In this document: piece after piece, positions 1-8,207 of the stretch | How positions within the stretch are numbered: the first letter of the stretch is position 1 | Layout of the letters: every line of letters starts with the position of its first letter | Assembly (NCBI RefSeq): GCF_039908635.1 | Contig: NZ_CP150918.1 | Span: 2,599,001 to 2,663,000 of the forward strand | DNA length: 64,000 bases | Source: Pseudomonas purpurea | GTDB taxonomy: Bacteria; Pseudomonadota; Gammaproteobacteria; Pseudomonadales; Pseudomonadaceae | Direction of reading: 5' to 3' | The notes under the pieces: model-generated | Database searches by the model: none | What the model saw: the letters and a program-made list of their open reading frames with translations, nothing else | What the model was told of the DNA's origin: nothing | Position numbers and translations under genes: made by a program

Positions 1-514
1 CGCCGGCCAGCAGCACTGGCGGGAACATCTGCTTGTAGGTGTTGTAGGCCATGACGGCATCGTTGAAGGCTTGACGGGCGAAGGCCACTTTGTTTTCGGT
101 GCTGGTCAGCTCTTCGCTGAGCTGCTGCATGTTCTGCGAGCCTTTAAGGTCCGGGTAAGCCTCCAGCGTGACACTCAATCGGCTGAGCGCGCTATTGAGC
201 GCGCCGTCGGCCAACCCCAGTTGCGCAAGGTGCCGGGCATTGTCCGGTTCGGCGGCCGCCGCCTGAAGCCCGCTTAACGCCAAATTGCGTGCGGCGGTGA
301 CGGCTTCGAGGGTGCCGCGTTCATGGTTCAGGTAGGCCTTGGCGGTTTCCACCAGGTTGGGGATCAGGTCATAGCGGCGCTTGAGCTGGACTTCGATCTG
401 GGCGAAGGCGTTGCGCCATTCGTTGCGGCGGCTGACCAGGGTGTTGTAAATGCCGATGACGTAGAAAATCAGACCGGCCAGGACAAGCAACGAAACAATA
501 GTTGAAACAGCCAT
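1..514 (-). CDS. LemA family membrane protein (partial, C-terminus outside window)
   Basis: The LemA family is widespread and of poorly defined function; members are anchored in the inner membrane by an N-terminal helix. Translation of the complement from the ATG at 514 gives a hydrophobic segment at about residues 4-22, then the family hallmark: N-E-W-R-N at 31-35, VQLKRRYDLIPNLVET at 42-57 and a following NHERG at 63-67. The remainder is helical and rich in Ala, Leu and Gln, as in the family. The frame is open to the window edge, so the last part is missing. The 171 or so residues seen are most of the usual 180-200. The identification is firm; the physiological role is not. Confidence 0.9.
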   Translation of the reverse strand, partial: MAVSTIVSLLVLAGLIFYVIGIYNTLVSRRNEWRNAFAQIEVQLKRRYDLIPNLVETAKAYLNHERGTLEAVTAARNLALSGLQAAAAEPDNARHLAQLGLADGALNSALSRLSVTLEAYPDLKGSQNMQQLSEELTSTENKVAFARQAFNDAVMAYNTYKQMFPPVLLAG

Positions 515-685
515 ACGGATGTCCTTATCAGCGTGCAGGAGGGCGCGCGATGTTAACCGAAATGCTGGCGGGTTGCTTTTGGACGTTGTGGGGCCGTCGT
601 TGGTGCAAATCATCGCTACAGTTGAAGTGAGCTTTTCAACGATTGACCGCGATTGTGGTCACAGGCATTCACTGGAGGAGTCCCG

Positions 686-994
686 ATGACCCACAACACG
701 TTCTTCGTCGCCATGACCATGCTTGCCGCCATTGTCGGCACCAGCCCGGCGGCGCTGGCCGACGATCCACCGGAAAGAACCGCCCAGGCATCCATCGCCA
801 ACCTGCGCAGCTTGCACGTCGGCGACCGCGTGCCGGACGCTTACAAACGCGGTGAAAAAGCGCTGGCCAACTGGCAGCAGCGGGGGTTGAAGACCCCGAA
901 GAGCCTGAGCCAATGGGTGCAGGTCAATGACCGATACATGATGGTGCGCATCACCGATGGGCAAATTCTTGATGTCACGCCAATTGAGCGTTGA
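686..994 (+). CDS. RcnB family small periplasmic protein
   Basis: A 102-residue protein with a Sec-type signal peptide (hydrophobic residues about 5-22, ending A-L-A before D-D-P). The mature part matches the RcnB family pattern: L-x-V-G-D-R-V-P-x-x-Y, then a W-Q-Q-R-G-L segment, then a Q-W-V-Q-V-N-D-R-Y-x-M-V core and a closing D-G-x-I-L-D-V. RcnB in E. coli is a periplasmic accessory to nickel/cobalt efflux, but most Pseudomonas relatives are uncharacterised, so only the family is claimed. The ATG at 686 has an AGGAG-type ribosome site (675-680). An upstream ATG at 653 would put a polar tail before the signal peptide and is rejected. No rcnA-like exporter is adjacent. Confidence 0.75.
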   Translation: MTHNTFFVAMTMLAAIVGTSPAALADDPPERTAQASIANLRSLHVGDRVPDAYKRGEKALANWQQRGLKTPKSLSQWVQVNDRYMMVRITDGQILDVTPIER

Positions 995-1084
995 ACGTTT
1001 GAATTTTTAGGGTATCGTCCGGCCCGGATCTGTGGGGTGGCCAAGGGCTGCCCCTTTTTATTGACTGGATGTCAGGAATACCTG

Positions 1085-1555
1085 TTGGAAAAGAAACCGC
1101 TGTACAGAAAGGTCAACACGACCGCTCATGGCGCCCATCAAAACCTGGCCCCCTATTACCAGTATCAGCGTAACGCCAAGGTGGTGGCCGGAACCGAGGA
1201 CAAGGACCGGGCTTCCATGCATGCGCCTCAACGGCGCGGTCTGGACTACACGCCACTGTTCAAATTTCTGCTGTCGCGGGTCGGTGGGCGGTGGGACGAG
1301 ATTTTCAGTGAGGCGGTGGGGCGCCTGGATCGCCCGGACCCGATCTTCTGGATGGTCGCATTGCATGAGCATGAGCGGGAAGAGTCGGTGGCTCTCGGTC
1401 AGTCAAGCTTTTACAGCGGCCTGTTTGTCGACAGTGACGGTCTTCTGAAAAAAGTGAACCCGGACTTCCGGGCCGAACACATGAAGCGCTACTGCCGCTG
1501 CTGTACCCACACCTTCAACGGAGTCGTCTACGGTCAGAACGCCGTGTTCGACTGA
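1085..1555 (+). CDS. Conserved hypothetical protein with C-terminal CxCC cluster
   Basis: A soluble 156-residue protein I cannot assign to a named family. The N-terminus K-K-P-L-Y-R-K-V-N-T, the central R-G-L-D-Y-T-P-L-F-K-F-L-L-S-R-V-G and the C-terminal C-R-C-C-T-H-T-F-N-G (Cys 137, 139, 140) read as conserved blocks, and the Cys/His cluster could bind a metal. No signal peptide or membrane helix is seen. I chose the TTG at 1085 because AGGAA lies eight bases upstream and the product then begins M-E-K-K-P-L-Y-R-K-V; an in-frame ATG at 1037 adds 16 residues without a good ribosome site. The FKBP gene follows 38 bases later on the same strand and may be co-transcribed. Confidence 0.65.
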   Translation: MEKKPLYRKVNTTAHGAHQNLAPYYQYQRNAKVVAGTEDKDRASMHAPQRRGLDYTPLFKFLLSRVGGRWDEIFSEAVGRLDRPDPIFWMVALHEHEREESVALGQSSFYSGLFVDSDGLLKKVNPDFRAEHMKRYCRCCTHTFNGVVYGQNAVFD

Positions 1556-1593
1556 CGACTCGCCCCAGGGGCGCGAGTAAACGAGAGCAATCA

Positions 1594-1935
1594 ATGAACA
1601 ACGAATTACAGGTCATCGACCTTGAGTTGGGCGATGGCAAAGAAGCCGTCAAAGGTGCCCTGATCACGACCCAATACCGTGGTTTTCTAGAAGACGGTAC
1701 GGTCTTCGATTCCTCCTGGGAGCGTGGCAAACCGTTTCAGTGCGTGATCGGCACCGGGCGCGTGATCAAGGGCTGGGACCAGGGCCTGATGGGCATGAAA
1801 GTCGGCGGCAAGCGCAAGCTGTTGGTGCCGGCGCACCTGGCCTACGGCGAGCGCTCGATGGGCGCGCACATCATGCCCAACTCCAACCTGGTCTTCGAAA
1901 TCGAACTGCTGGAAGTGCTGACGCGCGATGATTGA
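1594..1935 (+). CDS. FKBP-type peptidyl-prolyl cis-trans isomerase
   Basis: A single-domain cytoplasmic FKBP of 113 residues, the normal size for the short bacterial type. The fold's key blocks are present in order: V-F-D-S-S-W near residue 36, G-R-V-I-K-G-W-D-Q-G-L near 52-62, L-A-Y-G-E near 86 and L-V-F-E-I-E-L-L at the C-terminal strand. These supply the aromatic proline-binding pocket that catalyses peptidyl-prolyl isomerisation during protein folding. No signal peptide and no inserted flap domain (as in SlyD) are seen. The gene follows the orphan at 1085 in the same direction. Family assignment is secure; its clients are unknown. Confidence 0.93.
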   Translation: MNNELQVIDLELGDGKEAVKGALITTQYRGFLEDGTVFDSSWERGKPFQCVIGTGRVIKGWDQGLMGMKVGGKRKLLVPAHLAYGERSMGAHIMPNSNLVFEIELLEVLTRDD

Positions 1936-1982
1936 CGAGTACGGCGTTATGCTGCTGCTCGGAGGGTGAGCAGCGCAAGTGA

Positions 1983-2591
1983 CTAACGGCTGGCAGTGGC
2001 CATGAGCAGGCCAAATCCAAAGAAGGTCATGCCGGAGATCTTCGCCGCGAGCCACGAACCCTTGGGCGTCGATAGCCATCGTTTGGTGGCGCTCGCGAGC
2101 AGGGCATAGGTGCCATGAATCATGATCAGCAACACCCCGTAGGACGACATCAGTATGAAAAACTGACGGGGGTATGGCTCATGGACATCGATGAATTGCG
2201 GAAACACCGCCAGAAAGAAAAAGCACGCCTTGGGATTCAGCAGTTGTACCGACAGGGCGCCGATGAAACGCCGCCAGGGGCTGGTGCTGCCCTCGTTGCG
2301 GTCGAGAATGAACCGGTCGCTGCGCCAGGTTTTGTAGCCCAGATACAAAAGGTAGGCCGCACCGGCATATTTGAGCACGGTGAAGGCGCTCGCCGAGGTC
2401 GCCAGGATCAGGCCAACGCTGGTTGCACTGATGCCGGCGACGATGAACGAGCCCAGGGCAATGCCCAGAATGCCGGGCAGGGAGCCAGCCCAGCCGTGGC
2501 GCAGCGCGTTGGACAGGGTCAACACCACGCCGGGGCCCGGGCTGAGAATGGTCAGGGCGGCGAACAGTAAAAATAATCCGTAGCTGGTCAT
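1983..2591 (-). CDS. LysE family amino-acid/metabolite exporter
   Basis: A 202-residue inner-membrane protein with about six hydrophobic segments, the normal size and layout for the LysE/RhtB superfamily. The N-terminal L-T-I-L-S-P-G-P-G block (about 14-22) is the family's proline-glycine signature, and R-F-I-G-A-L-S-V-Q-L-L-N-P-K-A (about 108-122) is the second conserved loop. Members export amino acids or homoserine-lactone-like compounds using the proton gradient; the substrate cannot be read from sequence. It is transcribed away from a LysR-type gene at 2698, the usual arrangement in which the regulator controls the exporter. The stop lies 47 bases beyond the convergent FKBP gene. Confidence 0.9.
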   Translation of the reverse strand: MTSYGLFLLFAALTILSPGPGVVLTLSNALRHGWAGSLPGILGIALGSFIVAGISATSVGLILATSASAFTVLKYAGAAYLLYLGYKTWRSDRFILDRNEGSTSPWRRFIGALSVQLLNPKACFFFLAVFPQFIDVHEPYPRQFFILMSSYGVLLIMIHGTYALLASATKRWLSTPKGSWLAAKISGMTFFGFGLLMATASR

Positions 2592-2651
2592 GTCTCACTC
2601 CATCCAATAACGCCGACTGCGTGGCGTGAAGAGTGGCGTTGCTGACCTGGC

Positions 2652-2681
2652 GTGACAAACGCTTTAATTGCGCCCTATATG
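2652..2681 (+). promoter_or_regulatory. Candidate sigma-70 promoter of the LysR gene
   Basis: GTGACA at 2652-2657 and TATATG at 2676-2681, 18 bases apart, resemble -35 and -10 boxes and lie just upstream of the ATG at 2698. The short spacing to the start codon implies a very short leader. It sits in the shared LysE/LysR divergent region, where an autoregulatory LysR site would be expected. Confidence 0.35.
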
Positions 2682-2697
2682 TGACTAAATTAGACGC

Positions 2698-3630
2698 ATG
2701 ATTAATTCTCTCCCTCCCTTGAATGCTGTTCGTGCCTTCACCGTTGCCGCTCACCACCAGAGCATCACGCGGGCGGCGCAAGCGCTGCATGTCAGCCACA
2801 GTGCCGTCAGCCGCCATATCAAACTGCTGGAAGAACACCTCGGCGTGCTGCTGTTCGAACGGCGTATTCGCCAATTGGTGCTGACCCCCGCAGGCCAGCA
2901 GTACTTTGAGCAGGTCAGCGCCGGTCTGTCACAGATTGCCGACGCCACTGCAACCCTCAAACAGCACGCCTCGCTACGCACAGTAACGATCAATGTCCGG
3001 CCGACCTTCGCCATGCTCTGGCTGGCGCCCAGGCTGCCGGAGTTCGTGGCGCTGCATCCGGACATCCAGCCGAATGTGGTGACCAGCACTCAGGCGCCCG
3101 ACCACGCCCGAGACGGCTTCGACGTGGTCATTCGGCGCGGCCGCGACGGTTGGGCGCCCGCGATTGATGCGCAGGTGCTGTTTGAGGATGACCTGGTGCT
3201 GGTCGCGGCGCCTTCGCTGCTTGAGCGTCTGGCACTGGAAGACCTTGACGCCCTGAGTCGCCACACCCTGCTGACCGCCAAGACGCGTCGCGAGGACTGG
3301 CACCACTGGGCCCGACAGTTTGGTGGCGCGCAGTCAGAAACCCAGGCCACACTGCAATTCGATCACATGCACCTGGTTCTTCAGGCCGCAGCGCAGGGAC
3401 TGGGCGTTGCCTTGTGCCCGACTTCCTTCCTGGGTGATGATCTGTCGAATGAACGGCTGACCTGTCCGCTGCCGCAGTGGCGTATGCCGTTGCCGCGTTA
3501 TTACTACGGCGTCGCGCCGCAGGTGACAGCACAGACGCAGGTTTTTCTGGACTGGCTGTTTTCCCGGATTGAACAGGACGCTACTCAAGCGGACCGTGTA
3601 TGTGCACCGATCAAGGAAGCCTCATGCTGA
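2698..3630 (+). CDS. LysR family transcriptional regulator (GcvA-like)
   Basis: A 310-residue LysR-type regulator. The N-terminal winged helix (about residues 3-62) contains L-N-A-V-R-A-F and S-I-T-R-A-A-Q-A-L-H-V-S-H-S-A-V-S-R-H-I; the rest is a substrate-binding-protein-like effector domain. The opening P-P-L-N-A-V-R-A-F and the phrase F-D-V-V-I-R-R-G place it near the GcvA-type subgroup. It is divergent from the LysE exporter, its probable target. Its last seven bases overlap the start of the downstream kinase gene (ATG at 3624), so the two are likely co-translated. The effector is unknown. Confidence 0.9.
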   Translation: MINSLPPLNAVRAFTVAAHHQSITRAAQALHVSHSAVSRHIKLLEEHLGVLLFERRIRQLVLTPAGQQYFEQVSAGLSQIADATATLKQHASLRTVTINVRPTFAMLWLAPRLPEFVALHPDIQPNVVTSTQAPDHARDGFDVVIRRGRDGWAPAIDAQVLFEDDLVLVAAPSLLERLALEDLDALSRHTLLTAKTRREDWHHWARQFGGAQSETQATLQFDHMHLVLQAAAQGLGVALCPTSFLGDDLSNERLTCPLPQWRMPLPRYYYGVAPQVTAQTQVFLDWLFSRIEQDATQADRVCAPIKEASC

Positions 3631-4130
3631 TTGTCTTCTCCGGCTTGCCCGGCACCGGGAAAACCACCATTGCCCGCGAACTTGCGTCGCGTACTGGCGC
3701 GACTTACGTGCGGATCGACAGCATCGAGCAAGCGATTCGCAACGCGCAGGTGCTGGCGGGCGATATTGGCAAAGCGGGCTATGACGTCGCGAATGCACTG
3801 GCACAGGCCAATCTGGGGCTGGGGCGTACGGTGATTGTCGACGGCGTGAACCCGGTCGCCGAGAGTCGCCAGGCCTGGCGCAAGATTGCCGATCAGCAGG
3901 GGCGGCCCTTGGTGGACATCGAAATCGTGTGTTCTGATCTGGCGGAGCATCGGCGTCGGGTTGAGTCCCGCGTGGTGGATGTCCCCGGTCTGCGGGCAGT
4001 GACCTGGCAGTCGGTGCTCGATCACGACTATGAAGCCTGGAACAGCCAGCCGTTGCGGCTCGACAGCGCGGTGCTGGTTCCCGAAACGGCCGTAGCGCTG
4101 ATCCTGGAACACCTTGGCACACAGGTGTGA
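3624..4130 (+). CDS. P-loop AAA/kinase-like ATP-binding protein
   Basis: A 168-residue nucleotide-binding protein of the small gluconate/shikimate-kinase-like P-loop group. Walker A is G-L-P-G-T-G-K-T-T at about residues 7-15; V-I-V-D-G-V-N-P near 71-78 is a plausible Walker B region, and the R-R-x-x-x-S-R block near 113-120 is a plausible lid. Such proteins phosphorylate small molecules or act in antibiotic or nucleotide metabolism; the substrate cannot be told. The ATG at 3624 overlaps the LysR stop codon and is preceded by AAGGAAG. A strong terminator follows directly, ending the LysR-kinase unit. Confidence 0.8.
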   Translation: MLIVFSGLPGTGKTTIARELASRTGATYVRIDSIEQAIRNAQVLAGDIGKAGYDVANALAQANLGLGRTVIVDGVNPVAESRQAWRKIADQQGRPLVDIEIVCSDLAEHRRRVESRVVDVPGLRAVTWQSVLDHDYEAWNSQPLRLDSAVLVPETAVALILEHLGTQV

Positions 4131-4137
4131 CAGGCAA

Positions 4138-4178
4138 CAAAAAGCCCACCCGCCGCGCAAGCGATGGGTGGGCTTTTT
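4138..4178. terminator. Bidirectional intrinsic terminator between kinase gene and ilvE
   Basis: AAAGCCCACCC (4141-4151) pairs with GGGTGGGCTTT (4166-4176) around a 14-base loop. A T run follows on the plus strand and the matching A run precedes the stem, so it can end transcripts from both the kinase gene and the convergent ilvE. Confidence 0.88.
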
Positions 4179-4195
4179 AGTGCCTCAGCGTTGGG

Positions 4196-5215
4196 TCAGA
4201 CCTTGACGATCCAGCCCGCTGGCGCTTCGATGTCGCCGGTCTGCACACCGGTCAGCTCTTTGTAGAGCTTCTGGGTGACCGGGCCGACTTCGGTTTCGCT
4301 GTGGAACACGTGCAGCTTGTCGTTGTAGCTGATGCCGCCGATTGGCGTGATCACCGCGGCAGTCCCGCAGGCGCCGGCTTCCTTGAAGTCGCCGATTTTG
4401 TCGATGAGCACGTCACCTTCAATGACTTCCATACCCAGGCGCGATTGTGCCAGTTCGATCAGCGACAGGCGGGTGATGCCTGGCAGCACCGAAGGGGACT
4501 TCGGCGTGACGAACTTGTTGTCGTGGGTGATACCAAAGAAGTTGGCCGAGCCGACTTCTTCGATTTTCGTGTGGGTCATCGGGTCCAGGTAGATGCAGTC
4601 GGCGAAGTGTGCCTTCTTGGCCTGGGAGCCGGGCATCAGGCTGGCGGCGTAGTTGCCACCGACCTTCGCCGCGCCGGTGCCTTGTGGGGCGGCACGGTCG
4701 TAGCTGGAGATCAGGAAATTGTGCGGGGTCAGGCCACCCTTGAAGTAGGCGCCGACCGGGATGCAGAAGATCGAGAAGAGGAACTCGGGCGCGGTGCGCA
4801 CGCCGATGTTGTCACCCACGCCGATCACGAATGGACGCAGGTACAGCGCGCCGCCCGTGCCGTACGGCGGGATGAAACGCTCGTTGGCCCGCACGACCGC
4901 TTTACAGGCTTCGATGAAGTCTTCGGTTTCCACATGCGGCATCAACAGGCGCGAGCAACTGCGCTGCATGCGCAGGGCGTTCTGGTCCGGGCGGAACAGG
5001 TTGATCGAACCGTCCTTGCAGCGATAGGCCTTCATGCCTTCGAAGCATTGCTGGCCATAGTGCAGGGCGGTCGAGCCTTCGCTGATGTGCAGCACATTGT
5101 CGGAGGTCAAGGTGCCCTTGTCCCAGGTACCGTTGCGCCAGTAAGACAGATAGCGTTTGTCTGTCTTGATGTAGTCAAAACCCAGCTTGTCCCAATTGAT
5201 GCTTTCGTTACCCAT
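4196..5215 (-). CDS. ilvE: Branched-chain-amino-acid aminotransferase
   Basis: A 339-residue PLP enzyme of the BCAT type II (eukaryote-like) subgroup, which interconverts Leu, Ile and Val with their 2-oxo acids using glutamate/2-oxoglutarate. Family blocks read clearly: S-T-A-L-H-Y-G-Q-Q-C-F-E-G-M-K-A-Y-R, the L-Y-L-R-P-F region, G-A-A-K-V-G-G-N-Y-A-A-S with the probable PLP lysine, E-E-V-G-S-A-N-F-F and the S-V-L-P-G-I-T-R phosphate-binding loop. The ATG at 5215 has GAGGG just upstream; a GTG five codons earlier is less likely. It lies next to the bkd operon, which burns the oxo acids it produces, but the two are separated by a REP pair and are probably separate transcripts. Confidence 0.95.
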   Translation of the reverse strand: MGNESINWDKLGFDYIKTDKRYLSYWRNGTWDKGTLTSDNVLHISEGSTALHYGQQCFEGMKAYRCKDGSINLFRPDQNALRMQRSCSRLLMPHVETEDFIEACKAVVRANERFIPPYGTGGALYLRPFVIGVGDNIGVRTAPEFLFSIFCIPVGAYFKGGLTPHNFLISSYDRAAPQGTGAAKVGGNYAASLMPGSQAKKAHFADCIYLDPMTHTKIEEVGSANFFGITHDNKFVTPKSPSVLPGITRLSLIELAQSRLGMEVIEGDVLIDKIGDFKEAGACGTAAVITPIGGISYNDKLHVFHSETEVGPVTQKLYKELTGVQTGDIEAPAGWIVKV

Positions 5216-5524
5216 GACACCCTCTATCACTTAACAATCGCCTGAGCGGTTCAAGGCTTCTGACGTTTTTTTTGGATGGGGACAACAATACTTCATTCCA
5301 GGCCCATTTCGCAGCCCGGACTACCGGCGGATTGGCAGATTTCTTAGGTTGCTCATGAAATTTGCCGCCGATTCTTCATTGTTCGAAACCCTGTGGCGAG
5401 GGAGCTTGCTCCCGCTCGGCTGCGAAGCAGTCGCAAATCCAGACAGCGCGGTGTGCCTGGGAGTCAGCAAGGGGCCGCTTCGCGACCCAGCGGGAGCAAG
5501 CTCCCTCGCCACAGTTGATAGCGG
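5216..5524. other. Intergenic region between ilvE and lpdV
   Basis: This 309-base gap holds the ilvE upstream region (with a run of eight T at about 5265-5272) and the REP pair described separately. No gene is supported in it. Confidence 0.6.
5391..5514. repeat. REP-type inverted pair
   Basis: CTGTGGCGAGGGAGCTTGCT begins at 5391 and its reverse complement ends at 5514, forming two REP units facing each other across about 75 bases. Each unit also has its own internal dyad (GGGAGC/GCTCCC). A near copy occurs at 22819-22954. It lies between the 3' end of lpdV and the 5' end of ilvE. Confidence 0.85.
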
Positions 5525-6911
5525 TTACAGGTGCAACGCGTGGCCCAACGCGCGCAACGCCGCTTCCTGCACCGCTTCACCCAGTGTCGGGTGAGCGTGG
5601 ATGGTGCCGGCGATGTCTTCCAGGCATGCGCCCATTTCCAGGGACTGGCCGAACGCCGTGGACAACTCGGAAACCCCGACGCCCACCGCTTGCCAGCCGA
5701 CAATCAGATGATTGTCACGCCTCGCGACCACCCGCACGAAGCCGCTTTTCGATTCCAGCGTCATCGCCCGGCCATTGGCCGCGAACGGGAAGCTCGACAC
5801 GATGCAATCCAGGCCGGCGGCCTTGGCTTCGTCCGGGGTCTTGCCGACGACCACCAGCTCCGGGTCGGTAAAGCACACGGCAGCGATGGCGGTCGGGTTG
5901 AACTCGCGGGTTTTACCACTGATCAGCTCGGCGACCATCTCGCCCTGGGCCATGGCCCGGTGAGCGAGCATCGGCTCGCCGCTCAGGTCGCCGATGGCCC
6001 AGACGTTGCGCATGCTGGTAGCGCAGCGCTTGTCGATCTTGATCGCCGAGCCGTTCATGTCCAGGTTCAGCGCTTCAAGGTTCCAGCCCTGGGTGTTGGG
6101 TTTACGCCCGACCGCCACCAGCACCTGATCGGTGGCCAGGTTCAGGGTTTCACCGTTCGGGTCGCGCACTTGCAGGGTATTGGTTTGTGAATCAAAGCCT
6201 TCAACGCTGTGCTTCAAGTAAAGCTTCACGCCGAGTTGCTTCAAGGCTTCGTTGACCGGTTGGGTCAGTTCCGCGTCGTAGGGCCGGCAGGATGCGATCC
6301 TGCGCTTCGACCACACTGACCTCGGCACCGAGCTTGCGGTAGGCAATGCCCAGCTCCAGCCCGATGTAGCCGCCACCGACCACGATCAGCCGTTTCGGCA
6401 CGCTTTTCGGCGCCAGGGCTTCGGTGGAGGAGATGATCGGCCCGCCAATCGGCAGCATCGGCAGGTTGACGCTTTTCGACCCGGTGGCCAGCAGCAGGTG
6501 CTCGCACTGGATGCGGGTGTCGCCGACCTCGACGGTCTTGCCGTCGATGACCTTGGCCCAGCCGTGAATGACCTGGACCTTGTGTTTTTTCAGCAGCACC
6601 CCGACGCCGGTGGTCAGGCGGTCAACGATGCCGTCCTTCCACTCGACGCTTTTGCCGATGTCCAGGGTCGGTGCCGAGACGTTGATCCCGAGCGCCGAAT
6701 GCTGGCTGTGATGTTGCGTCTGGTGAAACTGCTCGGCCACATGAATCAGCGCTTTCGACGGAATGCAGCCGATGTTCAGGCAGGTGCCGCCCAGAGCCTG
6801 GCCTTCCACCAGAATGGTGTTGATGCCCAGTTGGCCCGCGCGGATCGCCGCCACGTAACCGCCAGGGCCGCCGCCGATGATCAGCAGCGTGGTGTTCAGA
6901 GTCTGTTGCAT
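5525..6911 (-). pseudogene. lpdV: Dihydrolipoyl dehydrogenase of the branched-chain complex (E3), +1 frameshift
   Basis: E3 reoxidises dihydrolipoamide on the bkd complex with FAD and NAD+. The gene is complete but split between two frames. Codons from 6911 encode the FAD site G-G-G-P-G-G-Y-V, the redox disulfide [13 protein letters not shown] and the NAD motif [10 protein letters not shown]. After D-R-I-L-P-A the frame breaks at a G run at 6281-6283 (coding strand GGCCCTAC, where GGCCTAC would restore A-Y-D-A-E-L). The other frame continues with the rest of the NAD domain and the dimer-interface domain carrying the catalytic H-A-H-P-T-L-G-E. Removing one base gives about 461 residues, normal for E3-Val. 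As given it would make a truncated protein lacking the catalytic His. It could equally be a sequencing error. Confidence 0.88.
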
Positions 6912-6929
6912 GCCTTGCTCCACAAATAC

Positions 6930-8207
6930 TTATTCCACAAACAGCGTGGCGGGTTGTTCGAGCAAGCCACGCAGGGCCTGAATGAATAGCGCCGCGTCCA
7001 TGCCATCGACCACGCGGTGATCGAAGGAACTGGAGAGGTTCATCATCTTGCGAATCACGATCTGGCCTTTGATCACCATTGGCCGCTCGACGATTTTGTT
7101 CACGCCGACGATGGCCACTTCCGGCAGGTTCAGCACTGGGGTGCTGACGATACCGCCCAGCGCGCCGAGGCTGGTGAGGGTGATGCTGGAGCCGGACAGT
7201 TCATCGCGGCTGGCCTTGCCATTGCGGGCGGCGCTGGCCAGACGGGAGATTTCCGCTGCGCTGTCCCACAGGCTGCGCGCCTCGGCGTGACGCACCACCG
7301 GCACCATCAAACCGATGTCGCTTTGGGTCGCGACACCCACATGCACCGCGCCGAGGCGGGTGATGACCTGGGCTTCGTCGTCGTAACGGGCGTTGATCTG
7401 AGGGAAGTCGCGCAGGGCGACGACCAGGGCGCGTACCAGGAACGGCAACAAGGTCAGCTTGCCGCGAGTGGCGCCGTATTTCTCGTTCAGGTGCGCCCGC
7501 AGTTCCTCCACCGCAGTCACGTCGATTTCTTCGACATAACTGAAATGTGCGGCGCGTTGGGTGGCTTCCTGCATGCGCTGGGCGATCTTGCGCCGCATGC
7601 CGATCACCGGGATTTGCTCTTCGTCGTGACGTTCAGCGTACGCGGCGCCAGCGCCGGTTTTGGCTGACGGACCTTGGGCCAGATACGCCTCCAGGTCTTC
7701 ATGCAGAATCCGCCCGGCAGGGCCCGAGCCCTGGACCAGACGCAACTGAATGCCGGCGTCGAGGGCATGTTTGCGCACGGCCGGGGAAGCCAGCGGACGT
7801 TCATCGGCCTCGCGAGCCACTGGCGCTTGTGCCGCAGGGCGGCTTACCGGCGCGGGTTTGCTGGCCGCCACGGTTTCAACGGCTGGCGCTGCAATGGCGG
7901 TTTTCGGTGCTGCTTTGACTTCTGTGACCGCTTGCGGCTGGGACGATTCTTTGACGTTGCCCGCGCCTTCGACTTCGATGCTGATCAGGATGCTGCCCAC
8001 GGCCATGACTTCGCCGGGCACACCGCCCAGCGAAATGACTTTGCCGTGCACGGGCGACGGAATATCGACCATCGCCTTGTCGGTCATCACATCGGCCAGT
8101 ACCTGATCTTCAACGACCATGTCGCCGACCTTGACGTGCCACACCGACAGTTCAACTTCTGCAATGCCTTCGCCAATGTCCGGCATTTTAATAACGTGCG
8201 TGCCCAT
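6930..8207 (-). CDS. bkdB: Branched-chain 2-oxoacid dehydrogenase E2 (lipoamide acyltransferase)
   Basis: The 425-residue E2 core of the complex transfers branched acyl groups from lipoamide to CoA. It has one N-terminal lipoyl domain (about 1-80) with the lipoyl lysine in V-M-T-D-K-A-M-V-D. An Ala/Pro-rich linker follows, then a peripheral-subunit-binding domain (about 138-175, R-K-H-A-L-D-A-G-I) and a C-terminal acyltransferase domain. The catalytic histidine is in S-F-D-H-R-V-V-D-G near the end. It starts one base after the stop of bkdA2 and is followed 18 bases later by lpdV, so the four genes form one operon. Confidence 0.95.
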   Translation of the reverse strand: MGTHVIKMPDIGEGIAEVELSVWHVKVGDMVVEDQVLADVMTDKAMVDIPSPVHGKVISLGGVPGEVMAVGSILISIEVEGAGNVKESSQPQAVTEVKAAPKTAIAAPAVETVAASKPAPVSRPAAQAPVAREADERPLASPAVRKHALDAGIQLRLVQGSGPAGRILHEDLEAYLAQGPSAKTGAGAAYAERHDEEQIPVIGMRRKIAQRMQEATQRAAHFSYVEEIDVTAVEELRAHLNEKYGATRGKLTLLPFLVRALVVALRDFPQINARYDDEAQVITRLGAVHVGVATQSDIGLMVPVVRHAEARSLWDSAAEISRLASAARNGKASRDELSGSSITLTSLGALGGIVSTPVLNLPEVAIVGVNKIVERPMVIKGQIVIRKMMNLSSSFDHRVVDGMDAALFIQALRGLLEQPATLFVE

